Source: Lactobacillus rodentium
GTDB lineage: Bacteria; Bacillota; Bacilli; Lactobacillales; Lactobacillaceae
Length of the DNA stretch: 64,000 nt
Assembly (NCBI RefSeq): GCF_003423665.1
Contig: NZ_BFBY01000001.1
Coordinates: forward strand, 62,001-126,000
Direction of reading: 5' to 3'
The translations under genes were made by a program, and so were the position numbers. Of the stretch, positions 7,239 to 16,491 are shown piece after piece. Below the pieces are notes generated by a model. It saw only the letters and a program-made list of their open reading frames with translations. It made no database searches and had not been told where the DNA came from. The first letter of the stretch is position 1, and each line of letters begins with the position of its first letter.

Positions 7239-8369
7239 AATATTTAATTTTTCATTACTTTTAGAAATAGAAATAGTAATTAAATAAATCATGTTGATCA
7301 TGACTACAAAAAATGAGGTCATAATTACTACAGGGAAGTAATGGAAATAAAGGCAAATTAATAAACCAATTATTGTAATTAATCCAAAGAAAATGATAGT
7401 AGATTTTCGTAATGCAAAAATTTTTTGGTTATAGCGAGTTGCAACTAAAAGACCTAAATAGATTAGAGCAATCCCTGCAAAAAGACAGCATACCGTAAAA
7501 AGCGAATCTGCTTCTTTTTCGTGAATAATTTTAAGACTGGCTGTAACTAGGCTAATTCCAAAAATAATTGCATAGTGGAGATAAATAAGGGCATTTCCAG
7601 TTGCGTGTGGTTGATTCTCTTGGATTAAATAGTCGAATTGTAAAATATAAGTAAAGAAGAGAAATGCGACAAGTAAGAAAATAAAAACAGAATAGAAATT
7701 AAAAGTTGTTGGTCTGAAATAGTCGGCAATACCAATAATCGTCTCACCAAAGATTACGATAACTAGTAAATTTAATCTTTCTAAAAAGTGACCAAAATGG
7801 ATAGGATGCTTAATAGTATATTTTTTGGTCAAACTTGGCATAATCCAGCTTAAGGCCAAACCAAGAATGGCAATTGAAAAACCAAAAATATTATCAAGAT
7901 ATCCACCTGTGAATAAACAGATGGCACGGAAAATTAAAAACCTAAAATATGAGATAGTAATTTTTTTATCTTCTTGCTTGTCTACTTGAAAATAGGTAAT
8001 TAAATAGTGGAGTGCCAAAGTTGTAGATAAAAGTCCTGCTGAACTTAATAAGATCCGCATTTCTCTTAAATCGGTGGTATCAAATGAATTTGACATGAAA
8101 AGCAAAATCATCATATCAATAAAGTAAAATGCGATATCACTCCAACTTCCTTTGCCATAACGGTTAGTAAAAATCGTTTGGGTCATCCAGGAGCTGATAA
8201 AAATTAGGACAATAATTGCAAATAAAATAAAAGAAAATGTTGAAATTCGTCCATGTGATAAATGATGGAGAATTTCACTAGTTTTAGAAATCATGTAGAC
8301 AAAAACTAAATCATAAAAAAGGGCAATTTTTGAAACATGTTTTTCAGTGTTTTCAGAGCTAGAAGTCAT
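7236..8369 (-). CDS. LtrA-family (low temperature requirement A) membrane protein
   Basis: A polytopic membrane protein of 377 residues with about ten hydrophobic helices. It carries LtrA hallmarks: an early FYDLVFVYMISKTSEIL segment and HFGHFLERLNLLVIVIFGETIIGI around the middle. The biochemical role is unknown. The name comes from a Listeria mutant that grows poorly in the cold. An upstream ATG at 8387 has no ribosome binding site, while the ATG at 8369 follows AGTAGGT at good spacing, so I chose the shorter form. Single gene, divergent from nothing and convergent with the exonuclease gene. Confidence 0.85.
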   Translation of the reverse strand: MTSSSENTEKHVSKIALFYDLVFVYMISKTSEILHHLSHGRISTFSFILFAIIVLIFISSWMTQTIFTNRYGKGSWSDIAFYFIDMMILLFMSNSFDTTDLREMRILLSSAGLLSTTLALHYLITYFQVDKQEDKKITISYFRFLIFRAICLFTGGYLDNIFGFSIAILGLALSWIMPSLTKKYTIKHPIHFGHFLERLNLLVIVIFGETIIGIADYFRPTTFNFYSVFIFLLVAFLFFTYILQFDYLIQENQPHATGNALIYLHYAIIFGISLVTASLKIIHEKEADSLFTVCCLFAGIALIYLGLLVATRYNQKIFALRKSTIIFFGLITIIGLLICLYFHYFPVVIMTSFFVVMINMIYLITISISKSNEKLNI

Positions 8370-8433
8370 TAATAAACCTACTTTCATATATTATTGATAT
8401 CTTTAGAATAATACTTATTGTTAAATTTAGGAT

Positions 8434-8467
8434 AAAAATAAATCCTATCAAAACAGGGATAGGATTT
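8434..8467 (-). terminator. Intrinsic terminator of the aldo/keto reductase gene
   Basis: Read on the minus strand, AATCCTATC pairs with GATAGGATT (8459-8467 with 8441-8449), followed by a T-rich tail (8434-8440). Confidence 0.82.
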
Positions 8468-8473
8468 TGAAAA

Positions 8474-9298
8474 TTAAAATTCTTCATGTTCATGGGGATC
8501 AAAACGACGACTACCAATTTGATCAAGTGCGGTGATTTTTTCCACTTCTTCAGGAGTTAGTTTAAAATCAAAAATATCTAGGTTAGATAATTGGTGCTTA
8601 ATTGAGCTAGCCTTTGGAATAGGAACTACATTTATTTGCGTTTCCCAACGTAAAATTACTTGAGCAGGCGACTTACGATACTTTTGAGCAAGTTGATTTA
8701 TAAAGGGTTCATTAAAGGCTTCACCACCACGTTGTAGTGGACTCCAGGCTTCAGTAATAATCTGGTGAGCATCATCAAATTGACGAATGGTATTGCTTGA
8801 CCAGTAGGGATGTAATTCAACTTGATTGATTGCCGGCATAATATTTGTAGCTTGATAAATTTTTTCAATATGTTCTGGTTCAAAGTTTGAAACACCAATT
8901 GACTTAATTAAGCCCCACTTCTGTGCATCTACTAAGGCTTGCCATGCTTGGACATATTTATCCTCTTTAGGGTTAGGCCAGTGAATTAGGTAAAGATCAA
9001 AGTAGTCTAAACCAGCTGAAAACAATGATTCTTGAATTTGATCTACAGCTTTTTGATATTCGTGATCTCGACCCGGCAATTTACTCGTAACAAAAATATC
9101 GTCACGAGGAATGCCACTACGTCTAATTGCTGCTCCAACTGCTCCTTCATTTTCATAGTTAACGGCACTATCAAGTAAACGATAGCCAAGTTTAAGTGCA
9201 TTTTGAATGGCGAAACAACCGGCACTACCATTTAATTTATAAGTACCAAATCCTAATTTAGGAATTCGATTGCCATCATTTAAGTCAAAATATTCCAT
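8474..9298 (-). CDS. Aldo/keto reductase
   Basis: An NADPH-dependent reductase of carbonyl compounds with the AKR TIM-barrel. Visible signatures are IPKLGFGTYKLNG at the start, LLDSAVNYENEGAVG with catalytic Asp and Tyr, TSKLPG with the Lys, and LYLIHWPNP with the His. SIGVSNF and the cofactor-binding PIPKASS follow. The 274-residue length is normal. AAAGGA lies 8 bases before the ATG at 9298. An ATG at 9301 would also be served, whereas the ATG at 9325 would leave the site inside the gene. The physiological substrate is not evident. It stands alone with its own terminator. Confidence 0.92.
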   Translation of the reverse strand: MEYFDLNDGNRIPKLGFGTYKLNGSAGCFAIQNALKLGYRLLDSAVNYENEGAVGAAIRRSGIPRDDIFVTSKLPGRDHEYQKAVDQIQESLFSAGLDYFDLYLIHWPNPKEDKYVQAWQALVDAQKWGLIKSIGVSNFEPEHIEKIYQATNIMPAINQVELHPYWSSNTIRQFDDAHQIITEAWSPLQRGGEAFNEPFINQLAQKYRKSPAQVILRWETQINVVPIPKASSIKHQLSNLDIFDFKLTPEEVEKITALDQIGSRRFDPHEHEEF

Positions 9299-9436
9299 CA
9301 TGGATGTCCTTTCTTTTAATGCCAAGCTAATTGCTTATATTTAGTGTAACATTAATTAATTTTTTTAAATAAGCTACAAACATATGTTCAAAAAGAATAT
9401 ACTAGTTTTAGTTAAAATCAGTTAAGGAGTAAAGTA

Positions 9437-10285
9437 ATGGCGAAAAAGAAGCATAAACAGACTCAATCTACTAAATCTACGCTATTTTCATCACTTGTAG
9501 TTTTAGTAGCCCTAATTTGGGGTGTTTGGGGTAAATACGGTGGACAACTAAAGCAAGCTTATTCTAATAATAACGAACCTAAGTCTGGCGTAGTGAATAA
9601 TGCTAATCGTGCAAATACCACCTATGGAGGATTATCTAAGCAAGACTATCAAAAATTAGCTAATTTAAATTTTCAAAGTGGTAATCGTGGATATGTTTAT
9701 GTCAACAATGATAAATCTACGTTGATAAAAAATGCTTGGCAAGTAAATAAGGTGATTTATTCAAACCTAGATAATTTAAATAGAACTTCTGCTTCTAATA
9801 CGGCCTTTCTTGAGCCACGTAATGTAGCCAATGATAGTTTGCGAGTCCGACAGTTTATTCAGCCAACTGCTTGGCATTCAAATAATAAAAGTGGAACTCA
9901 AATCTATAATCGGGGTCATTTAATTGCTTATTCAGTTTCGGCTGGAATTGATCAAGATGGTCAGTATAATCCCAATAATCAATCTGGTGATCAAAATAAT
10001 CCTAAAAACTTATTTACTCAAACTGCTTTTTCTAATCAAAAAGTTCAAACTATTTTTGAGACAAAAGTGAGACAAGCCTTGAAACAAGGGAATAAGGTGA
10101 TTTTTCAGGCTACCCCTATTTTTCGTAGAAATGAATTAATGGCACGCGGGATTAACTTGCAAGCAATTGGTGTAACTGGAAACTTGAATTTTAATGTATA
10201 TATTTTTAACGTTCAGCCAGGGTATGCATTTGATTATAATAATGGAAGAGCAAGTATTGATCGTTCAATGCAGGTTGTTGAGTAA
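9437..10285 (+). CDS. EndA-like membrane-anchored DNA/RNA non-specific endonuclease
   Basis: A 282-residue nuclease with a short basic cytoplasmic tail, one transmembrane helix (about residues 15-32) and an extracellular nuclease domain. The catalytic motif is N158-R-G-H161, then the metal-binding Asn in NPKNLFTQTAFSNQ and a C-terminal strand region (KVIFQATPIFRRNEL). In the pneumococcal EndA family the motif is DRGH. Here it is NRGH, an Asp-to-Asn change that is also seen in some family members. EndA degrades DNA at the cell surface for nutrition or DNA uptake. I infer a similar role. Single gene with a downstream terminator. Confidence 0.85.
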   Translation: MAKKKHKQTQSTKSTLFSSLVVLVALIWGVWGKYGGQLKQAYSNNNEPKSGVVNNANRANTTYGGLSKQDYQKLANLNFQSGNRGYVYVNNDKSTLIKNAWQVNKVIYSNLDNLNRTSASNTAFLEPRNVANDSLRVRQFIQPTAWHSNNKSGTQIYNRGHLIAYSVSAGIDQDGQYNPNNQSGDQNNPKNLFTQTAFSNQKVQTIFETKVRQALKQGNKVIFQATPIFRRNELMARGINLQAIGVTGNLNFNVYIFNVQPGYAFDYNNGRASIDRSMQVVE

Positions 10286-10467
10286 GAAATTATTATTCGT
10301 ATTTGTATTATGCATACAAGATATAGAATTTGGTAAATTTGCTGGATATGAATATACATATCATGAATTACGAATTATATAATGAATATACGTCTCCATT
10401 ATTCGTATTATCATCCAACGTACTAAAAATAAGTATTACTATATAGACACAGTTATATTAATTTACG

Positions 10468-10499
10468 AACCTTTTTTCTAAAAAAAGGTTTATTTTTTT
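10468..10499 (+). terminator. Intrinsic terminator in the nuclease-ugp intergenic gap
   Basis: AACCTTTTTT pairs with AAAAAAGGTT, followed by a T-run. Between 10286 and 10565 I see no gene. Apart from this hairpin, the stretch holds a possible ugp promoter (TTAGCA at 10523, GATATA at 10546) and an imperfect inverted repeat TTGTGT/ACACAA (10518-10545). Confidence 0.8.
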
Positions 10500-10565
10500 A
10501 CTTATTTATCATAGAATTTGTGTTAGCAAAATTTAAAACACACAAGATATAGTGGTGGAGGAGTA

Positions 10566-11678
10566 ATGGAAAACAAAAAATTCATTGAAGTCAAAGATTT
10601 GCAGAAAACGTATGATAATGGACATCAAGCAATTAAATCTGTCAGTTTTTCTGTAAATAAAGGTGATTTAGTTTGTCTTTTAGGACCTAGTGGATGTGGA
10701 AAAACTACAACTTTGAATATGATTGCTGGCTTGCTCGCTCCTACCGGAGGTGACATTTTAGTTGAAGGTAAATCCATGATCCATGTTGAACCAAAGGATC
10801 GTAATATTGGCTATGTATTTCAAAATTATGCTCTTTATCCACATATGACAGTTTTACAAAATGTAATGTTTCCCTTAACTGTGGGAAAGGGTAAAAAGTC
10901 CAAAAATGAGGCTAAAAAAATTGCTAAACGTTACATGCAATTAACTCATATTGAAGAGTTGGCTGATCAAAAACCAGGTAAATTATCTGGTGGTCAGCAA
11001 CAAAGAGTAGCAATTGCACGTGCATTAGTGCAAGAACCTAAAATTTTATTAATGGATGAGCCCCTTTCTAATTTAGATGCACGTTTACGCTTGAAAATTC
11101 GGGAAGAAATTCGTGCCTTAGTTAAGGAAGTAGGAATTACTACTTTATTTGTGACTCATGATCAAGAAGAGGCTTTATCAATCGGTGATAGAATTATTTT
11201 ATTTAATGAGGGTACGGTTCAGCAAAATGATACGGGTGATAATCTTTATTTAGAGCCTGTAAATCAATTTGCCGCTAATTTTATTGGTAATCCTGTAATC
11301 GATAACTTCAAGGTAAAAGTTGAAAATGACTATGTAGTTGGTAAAGGTTTTAAGTTTGCTATTACTGATTTAAAGAATGAACGTTTCAAAAAAACACTTC
11401 AAGAAGGACAAACTTATACTTTAAGTGTTCGTCCAGAAAATCTTCTCCCCTTGATGACTGAAGTAAAAATTGAAAATGATGATCATTATTTAGAAGCTGA
11501 TATTGAAGATATTGAGTTAATTGGTCGAGAACGAGTATTGAAATTTACTAATGATGGAAATTCAGAAAGATCTTTAATTAATTTGGAACACCAAGTTAAA
11601 CGTGGTGATCACTTAACCTTCAGTTTTAAGTTGAAGCGTGTGTACATTTTTGATGATAATGGGGAACGAGTTTACTAA
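10566..11678 (+). CDS. ugpC: UgpC-type ABC transporter ATP-binding protein
   Basis: ATPase of a carbohydrate/glycerophosphate importer (CUT1 family). Walker A is GPSGCGKTT (near residue 40), the Q-loop is GYVFQNYALYP, the signature LSGGQQQRVA and Walker B ILLMDEPLSNLD, with an H-loop in FVTHDQEEA. The last 130 residues form the TOBE-like regulatory domain, and length (370) is normal. The stop codon overlaps the ATG of the next gene by one base (TAATG), so translation is coupled. The substrate assignment (sn-glycerol-3-phosphate) is based on the gene set, not on residues I can verify. Confidence 0.88.
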   Translation: MENKKFIEVKDLQKTYDNGHQAIKSVSFSVNKGDLVCLLGPSGCGKTTTLNMIAGLLAPTGGDILVEGKSMIHVEPKDRNIGYVFQNYALYPHMTVLQNVMFPLTVGKGKKSKNEAKKIAKRYMQLTHIEELADQKPGKLSGGQQQRVAIARALVQEPKILLMDEPLSNLDARLRLKIREEIRALVKEVGITTLFVTHDQEEALSIGDRIILFNEGTVQQNDTGDNLYLEPVNQFAANFIGNPVIDNFKVKVENDYVVGKGFKFAITDLKNERFKKTLQEGQTYTLSVRPENLLPLMTEVKIENDDHYLEADIEDIELIGRERVLKFTNDGNSERSLINLEHQVKRGDHLTFSFKLKRVYIFDDNGERVY

Positions 11679-12541
11679 TGAAACAAAATCAAAAGAAAGC
11701 CTGGCTATTTTTAGCGCCAATTTTAATTCTAGTGACCGTTTTCAGTATTTGGCCAATTATTAGGGCATTTATTATGTCTTTTAAAGGCGGTCCAATCATT
11801 AATATGCAATATAATGGGTTAGCTAATTATCAATATATTTTCAGTGATCCAGATTTTTGGCATGCTATAGCTAATACCGCCATTTATGCCTTTGTAACGG
11901 TACCAGTTGCATTGATTATTTCAATAGCATTGGCGTGGTTTGTATTCTCAAAAATCAAACATAAAACATTTTTTGAAACAATGTTTTTCATGCCATATGT
12001 TACAAGTACAATTGCAATTGGAATTGTCTTTAGATATATCTTAAATGGCAAATATGGACTTTTAGATTATCTTTTAAGAGCAATCCATTTACCAGCACCT
12101 GATTGGCTTGATGATCCAAGTATGAGTATTATTTCATTAATTATGTTTGGTGTCTGGGCGTCATTAGCTTTCAATATTGTAATTTTGATGGGTGCACTAC
12201 GTAATATTGATCCCAATTATTACGTTTTAGCCGATATGTACGGTGCTAGTGAAATGGAAAAATTCTGGCGGATTACCTTACCACAATTAGTCCCGACGAT
12301 TACTTTTTTATTAACTGTTAACTTAATTGGGGCATTTAAGATCTATACTCAAGTCTATGCCTTGTTTAATGGGGCTGCAGGGCAAGCAAATTCGGCTATG
12401 ACTGCGGTTTTCTATATTTATAATAAATTCCAAGTAGTGAATACCCCAGGTGTGGCGATGGCTGCAACTGTAGTCCTATTCTTTATTATTTTGCTTGCGA
12501 CATTTATTCAAAGAAAAATTACTAAGAAGGTGAACAGCTAA
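11678..12541 (+). CDS. ugpA: UgpA-type ABC transporter permease
   Basis: A 287-residue inner-membrane subunit with six hydrophobic helices. The EAA loop is visible as EMEKFWRITLPQLVPTITFL with the upstream YVLADMYGAS, which docks onto the ATPase. The N-terminal WLFLAPILILVTVFSIWPI helix is typical of MalF/UgpA-type permeases. It starts one base inside the stop of ugpC and overlaps ugpE by one base. It pairs with UgpE to form the channel. It could equally be a general CUT1 sugar permease. Confidence 0.88.
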   Translation: MKQNQKKAWLFLAPILILVTVFSIWPIIRAFIMSFKGGPIINMQYNGLANYQYIFSDPDFWHAIANTAIYAFVTVPVALIISIALAWFVFSKIKHKTFFETMFFMPYVTSTIAIGIVFRYILNGKYGLLDYLLRAIHLPAPDWLDDPSMSIISLIMFGVWASLAFNIVILMGALRNIDPNYYVLADMYGASEMEKFWRITLPQLVPTITFLLTVNLIGAFKIYTQVYALFNGAAGQANSAMTAVFYIYNKFQVVNTPGVAMAATVVLFFIILLATFIQRKITKKVNS

Positions 12542-13371
12542 TGAAAAAGAAAAAGTTTAGTTGGGGCATGGTAGTAATTTATCTTTTTATCGCTATCTTT
12601 GCTATTATTACGGTTTTTCCGTTTATTTATATGATTCTAGGTGGATTAATGTCTTATGAAGAGACAACTACAATTCCACCCACTTTGATTCCACATCATT
12701 TTAATTGGGATAACTTTCGGCAAGTCTTTGCACAAGCGCCTTTCGCTAGATATTTCCTCAATACCTTTATTACTGCGAGTGTAAGTACTCTAGTAACTTT
12801 GTTTACCTCAATTCTTGGAGCCTTTGCAATGGTTTATTTGAAATTTAGGGGAAAAGGTTTTATTCAGTTAATTCTTTTATCACTTTTAATGGTACCTGCT
12901 GAAGCAATCATTTTTACTAATTACACCACAATTATGGACATGGGATTGCTTAATACTTATCTTGGGTTAGTGTTGCCTTTCTTAGTATCAATTTTTTATA
13001 TGTACTATTTGCAAAGTTATTTCACAGCGATTTCGCCTACTATTTATAAGGCGGCGAAGATTGATGGGGCCAGCGATTGGGAATTTATCTGGAAAATTTT
13101 GGTGCCAATGTCTAAAGGTGGCCTCATGACAGTTGGGCTTTTAAGTTTTATTGCAGGCTGGAATTCATTCTTATGGCCTTTGTTGGTGACTAACGAAGAT
13201 AGCATGCGGTTGTTAAACAATGGGTTGACTGCCTTCACTACTGATGCTGGAGCACAAACTCAATTACAATTAGCGGCAGCAACTTTAACGGTTTTACCAA
13301 TTTTAGTAATTTACTTTATTTTCAGAAAACAGATTATTAATGGAGTGGTAAGAAATGACCTCAAAGCCTAA
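12541..13371 (+). CDS. ugpE: UgpE-type ABC transporter permease
   Basis: A 276-residue second permease subunit with six helices. The EAA-type loop reads YKAAKIDGASDWEFIWKILVPMS. The C-terminal part has the SFIAGWNSFLWPL helix typical of the UgpE/MalG family. Starts with TAATG overlap behind ugpA. Its last 17 bases are shared with the start of the hydrolase gene in another frame, an arrangement that ties the hydrolase tightly to the transporter. Confidence 0.88.
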   Translation: MKKKKFSWGMVVIYLFIAIFAIITVFPFIYMILGGLMSYEETTTIPPTLIPHHFNWDNFRQVFAQAPFARYFLNTFITASVSTLVTLFTSILGAFAMVYLKFRGKGFIQLILLSLLMVPAEAIIFTNYTTIMDMGLLNTYLGLVLPFLVSIFYMYYLQSYFTAISPTIYKAAKIDGASDWEFIWKILVPMSKGGLMTVGLLSFIAGWNSFLWPLLVTNEDSMRLLNNGLTAFTTDAGAQTQLQLAAATLTVLPILVIYFIFRKQIINGVVRNDLKA

Positions 13372-14647
13372 AACAATAGTAACGTTTTATAATGGCTTGA
13401 CAACGATTGGTGGTCCAATGATTGAAGTGGCCTATGATAAATCTCATGTTCTGTTTGATCTAGGGGAAGTTTATAAGCCTGACCTTGGTTTAAGTATGGA
13501 AGATGAAGATTATCAAACTTTAATCAAGTATCAATTAATCGGTGATGTAAAAAATTTTTATGATCCTCAAATAACCGGTCAACCAATTGATGGTGAACGT
13601 TGGCATCATGCGGCCGCTTATATTTCACATGTTCACTTAGATCACAGCAAGGTGGTAAATCTTATTGCACCAGAGATTCCGGTTTATGCTGGACCAATTA
13701 CCGCAAGGTTATTATCAACTCTTAATCAAAATGGAGATTTTCTTTTACCGGCCGCAGGACATGATAAAAGTTATACTCGTCCTATTACGGCTGTTGAACT
13801 AGGTCATTCAATCAAAGTAGGAGATATTACCCTGGAAATAGTGGCTAGTGATCATGATGCATATGGGGCCACTGGATTAATTATTAAAACCCCTGATAAA
13901 ACTATTGTCCATACTGGGGATATTCGGTTGCATGGTTATCATCCTGATTGGGTACGAGAGTTTATGGCTAAGGGTAATAAATGTGATCTCTTAATTATTG
14001 AAGGAACTGGAGTATCTTTTCCTGATGAAGATGGTGAAGAATTTTCCGGCCCTAAAAATGAGCAGGAACTAACTGAACAAATTATTCAGTATCAAAAGCG
14101 GAACCCTCAGCGTCAGCTTACTTTCAATACTTATCCGACTAATGTTGAAAGAATGCTGCGAATTATTGCCGATTCACCAAGAAAAGTTGTTCTACATGCA
14201 GAGCGAGCGGCATTATTAAAAAGAGCTTTGGGACAGGATGTTCCTTATTATTATTTGCCAGAGGACCAGAAAATTGATGCGCTCAATTCTGAGTTGGAAA
14301 TTTCATATTCTAACTTATTGGAAGATGATCATCAATACTTCTGGCAAGTAGTAGGTCATTATGATCAGCTAAAAGTGGGCGGATTATATATCCACAGTAA
14401 TGCCCAACCGCTAGGGGATTTTGATCCAGCTTATCGTCCCTTTATAGAAAATATTGAAAAGCGTGGTATTGAATTAATACCTTTACGCTGTTCAGGTCAT
14501 GCAGGGGTTGATGAGTTAAAAAAGATCATTGCTGGGTTTGAGCCAAAAATATTGGCTCCGGTGCATACATTGCATCCAGAATTAGAAGAAAACCCATTTG
14601 GAGTAAGGATTTTACCTAAGCGTGGCGAAAGCCTTGAACTTAGTTAA
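13355..14647 (+). CDS. Metallo-beta-lactamase/beta-CASP-type hydrolase in the ugp operon
   Basis: A predicted zinc hydrolase of 430 residues. HVHLDH (motif 2), the SDHDAYG His (motif 3), HTGDIRLHG Asp (motif 4) and the last PVHTLHP His are all present. The segment LLIIEGTG and CSGHAGVDELKKIIAGF match beta-CASP motifs of RNase J-like nucleases, although the protein is shorter than RNase J (about 550). It starts within ugpE and shares the operon with the transporter. Two readings are possible: an RNA-processing nuclease carried along, or a phosphodiesterase acting on the imported substrate. The position argues for the second, but this is inference. Confidence 0.82.
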   Translation: MTSKPKTIVTFYNGLTTIGGPMIEVAYDKSHVLFDLGEVYKPDLGLSMEDEDYQTLIKYQLIGDVKNFYDPQITGQPIDGERWHHAAAYISHVHLDHSKVVNLIAPEIPVYAGPITARLLSTLNQNGDFLLPAAGHDKSYTRPITAVELGHSIKVGDITLEIVASDHDAYGATGLIIKTPDKTIVHTGDIRLHGYHPDWVREFMAKGNKCDLLIIEGTGVSFPDEDGEEFSGPKNEQELTEQIIQYQKRNPQRQLTFNTYPTNVERMLRIIADSPRKVVLHAERAALLKRALGQDVPYYYLPEDQKIDALNSELEISYSNLLEDDHQYFWQVVGHYDQLKVGGLYIHSNAQPLGDFDPAYRPFIENIEKRGIELIPLRCSGHAGVDELKKIIAGFEPKILAPVHTLHPELEENPFGVRILPKRGESLELS

Positions 14648-14697
14648 AATTAATTGTTGTTATTGTTAAATTTATTTTTTATTTATAGGAGGAACTC

Positions 14698-15996
14698 ATG
14701 AAGTTCAAAAAGGCGTTAGCTGCAGCAGCTGTAGCTACTTTGGCTATGATAAGTTTATCTGCTTGTTCAAACAAGGGTGGCTCGAGTGATTCTAGTTCTA
14801 CTAAGATTCCAACTAAAATTACTAAAAAGACCACAATTACTTTTTGGCATGGAATGCATGGTAGTCAAGAATCTACTTTAAAGCAATTAACTAAGGATTT
14901 CGAAAAAGAAAATCCAAATATTACCGTTAAACTTGAAAATCAAGGTAGTTATCAAGATTTACAATCTAAGCTCAATTCTACTTTGCAATCACCTAAGAAT
15001 TTACCAACTATCACACAAGCATATCCTGGTTGGCTCATGGATGCCGCTGATAGCAAAATGTTAGTCAATATGACCCCATATATTAATAATTCTAAAATTG
15101 GCTGGGGTAGTGCTAAAAAGAGTGATATCCGCCAAGAACTTCTTGATGGGGCAAAAATTAACGACACTCAATATGGTATTCCATTTAACAAGTCAATTGA
15201 CATGTTAACTTATAATAAAACTCTATTAGACAAATATGGTGTTAAAGTTCCAACAAATATGGCAGAATTGAAAAAAGCCTCAGAAACTATTTACAAGAAG
15301 AGTAACGGTAAAGTTGTTGGTGCTGGATTTGATTCACTTGCCAACTACTATGTTTTGGGAATGAAAGATAAAGGCATTAACTTTAGTAAAAAAATCAACT
15401 TTACTGGGACTGATTCTAAAGATGTAATTAATTATTATGCTCAAGGTATCAAGAAAGGATACTTTGAAACTGCAGGCTCTGCTGGTTATCTATCAGGTGA
15501 TTTTTCTAACCAAAAGATAGCCATGTTTATTGGTACTTCTGCTGGTGAAAGCTATGTTAAAAAAGGTGTAGCCAATAAATTTGAATATGGTGTTGCTCCT
15601 CGACCATCAAAATACACAATGCAACAAGGAACGGATATTTATATGTTCAATCAAGGTAGTGCTGATCAAAAAGCCGCTGCATTTATGTACATTAAATACT
15701 TATTAGGAAAGAAACAACAATTAACTTGGGCTAATGCAACGGGGTATATTCCGGTACTTAACTCCGTAGCTAACTCAAAGGAATATAAAGACAATACTGA
15801 TAGTAAAGTGCCGGGACAATTAGCTAAAGCAATGAAGCACTTATACAGTATTCCTGTAGTTAAGAATGGTAATGCTGCTTACAATGGTCTTTACCCAATT
15901 ATGCAAAATATCTTTGCTCAAGCCAAGAAGGGGAAGAGTTGGAATTCAGCTATTGATCAAGGTAAGACTAAGTTCAATAGTAACTGGAATCAATAA
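14698..15996 (+). CDS. ugpB: UgpB-type substrate-binding lipoprotein
   Basis: The extracellular solute-binding protein of the Ugp-type importer. A lipoprotein signal ends in LSAC (Cys23), so the protein is anchored to the membrane. TTITFWHGMHGSQESTL and PNITVKLENQGSYQDLQSKL are typical of family-1 binding proteins for glycerol-3-phosphate and sugars. The tail (NAAYNGLYPIMQNIFAQA) is normal. It follows the hydrolase gene by 50 bases with GGAGG before the ATG. No separate promoter is obvious, so it is probably the last operon gene. Confidence 0.88.
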   Translation: MKFKKALAAAAVATLAMISLSACSNKGGSSDSSSTKIPTKITKKTTITFWHGMHGSQESTLKQLTKDFEKENPNITVKLENQGSYQDLQSKLNSTLQSPKNLPTITQAYPGWLMDAADSKMLVNMTPYINNSKIGWGSAKKSDIRQELLDGAKINDTQYGIPFNKSIDMLTYNKTLLDKYGVKVPTNMAELKKASETIYKKSNGKVVGAGFDSLANYYVLGMKDKGINFSKKINFTGTDSKDVINYYAQGIKKGYFETAGSAGYLSGDFSNQKIAMFIGTSAGESYVKKGVANKFEYGVAPRPSKYTMQQGTDIYMFNQGSADQKAAAFMYIKYLLGKKQQLTWANATGYIPVLNSVANSKEYKDNTDSKVPGQLAKAMKHLYSIPVVKNGNAAYNGLYPIMQNIFAQAKKGKSWNSAIDQGKTKFNSNWNQ

Positions 15997-16007
15997 TAAA
16001 TCTAACA

Positions 16008-16041
16008 AAAAAGAAGTAGAAATTTTCTACTTCTTTTTTTA
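16008..16041. terminator. Bidirectional terminator between ugpB and DUF1304 gene
   Basis: AAGAAGTAGAAA pairs with TTTCTACTTCTT around a short loop, flanked by an A-run and a T-run, so it can terminate both genes. Confidence 0.88.
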
Positions 16042-16413
16042 TTAGAATGATAAACAAATCAAAGCAATTAATGCTGGAAGCATTTGTACTAAGAATATTT
16101 TCTTTGTGGCAGTAAATCCGCCAAAATTTCCCGCAATCACTATAAAACCTAAAAGTAATTGCCAAACCACTAAAAGCCAATTAAAAGGAAAAATAAACCA
16201 TACTAGGATAATTAAAAGTCCCAAAAGGCCATTATAAATTCCTTGATTTGCCATCGAAATTTTTGCGGGCTTTTGGGTAATAAATTTGATATCCATATCA
16301 AAAGATTTAGCTTGTAATTGTGAGTTGCCAAAAATTTCAAGAAAAGCGATGCCAATATGTTCGATTCCTACGAGGAATGTTATAATAATTCCAATTATTT
16401 GGAGTGTATTCAT
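16042..16413 (-). CDS. DUF1304 family small membrane protein
   Basis: A 123-residue protein with four hydrophobic helices. The N-terminal helix ends in VGIEHIGIAFLEIFG, which with the conserved NQGIYNGLLG segment is typical of DUF1304. The function is unknown. AGAGGT precedes the ATG. It is a single gene convergent with ugpB. Confidence 0.82.
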   Translation of the reverse strand: MNTLQIIGIIITFLVGIEHIGIAFLEIFGNSQLQAKSFDMDIKFITQKPAKISMANQGIYNGLLGLLIILVWFIFPFNWLLVVWQLLLGFIVIAGNFGGFTATKKIFLVQMLPALIALICLSF

Positions 16414-16491
16414 AAATGTACCTCTTTCTAATAATTTGCAAAAATTATTTTATAAAAATCATGCGCTTACTGCAAGAATAGGAGGATTCAA

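Noticed and set aside
10194-10382. A 62-residue ORF overlapping the end of the nuclease gene
   Set aside because: It overlaps the nuclease in another frame and has no ribosome binding site or known domain.
10518-10545. Catabolite-response element before the ugp operon
   Set aside because: The TTGTGT/ACACAA inverted repeat does not fit the cre consensus.
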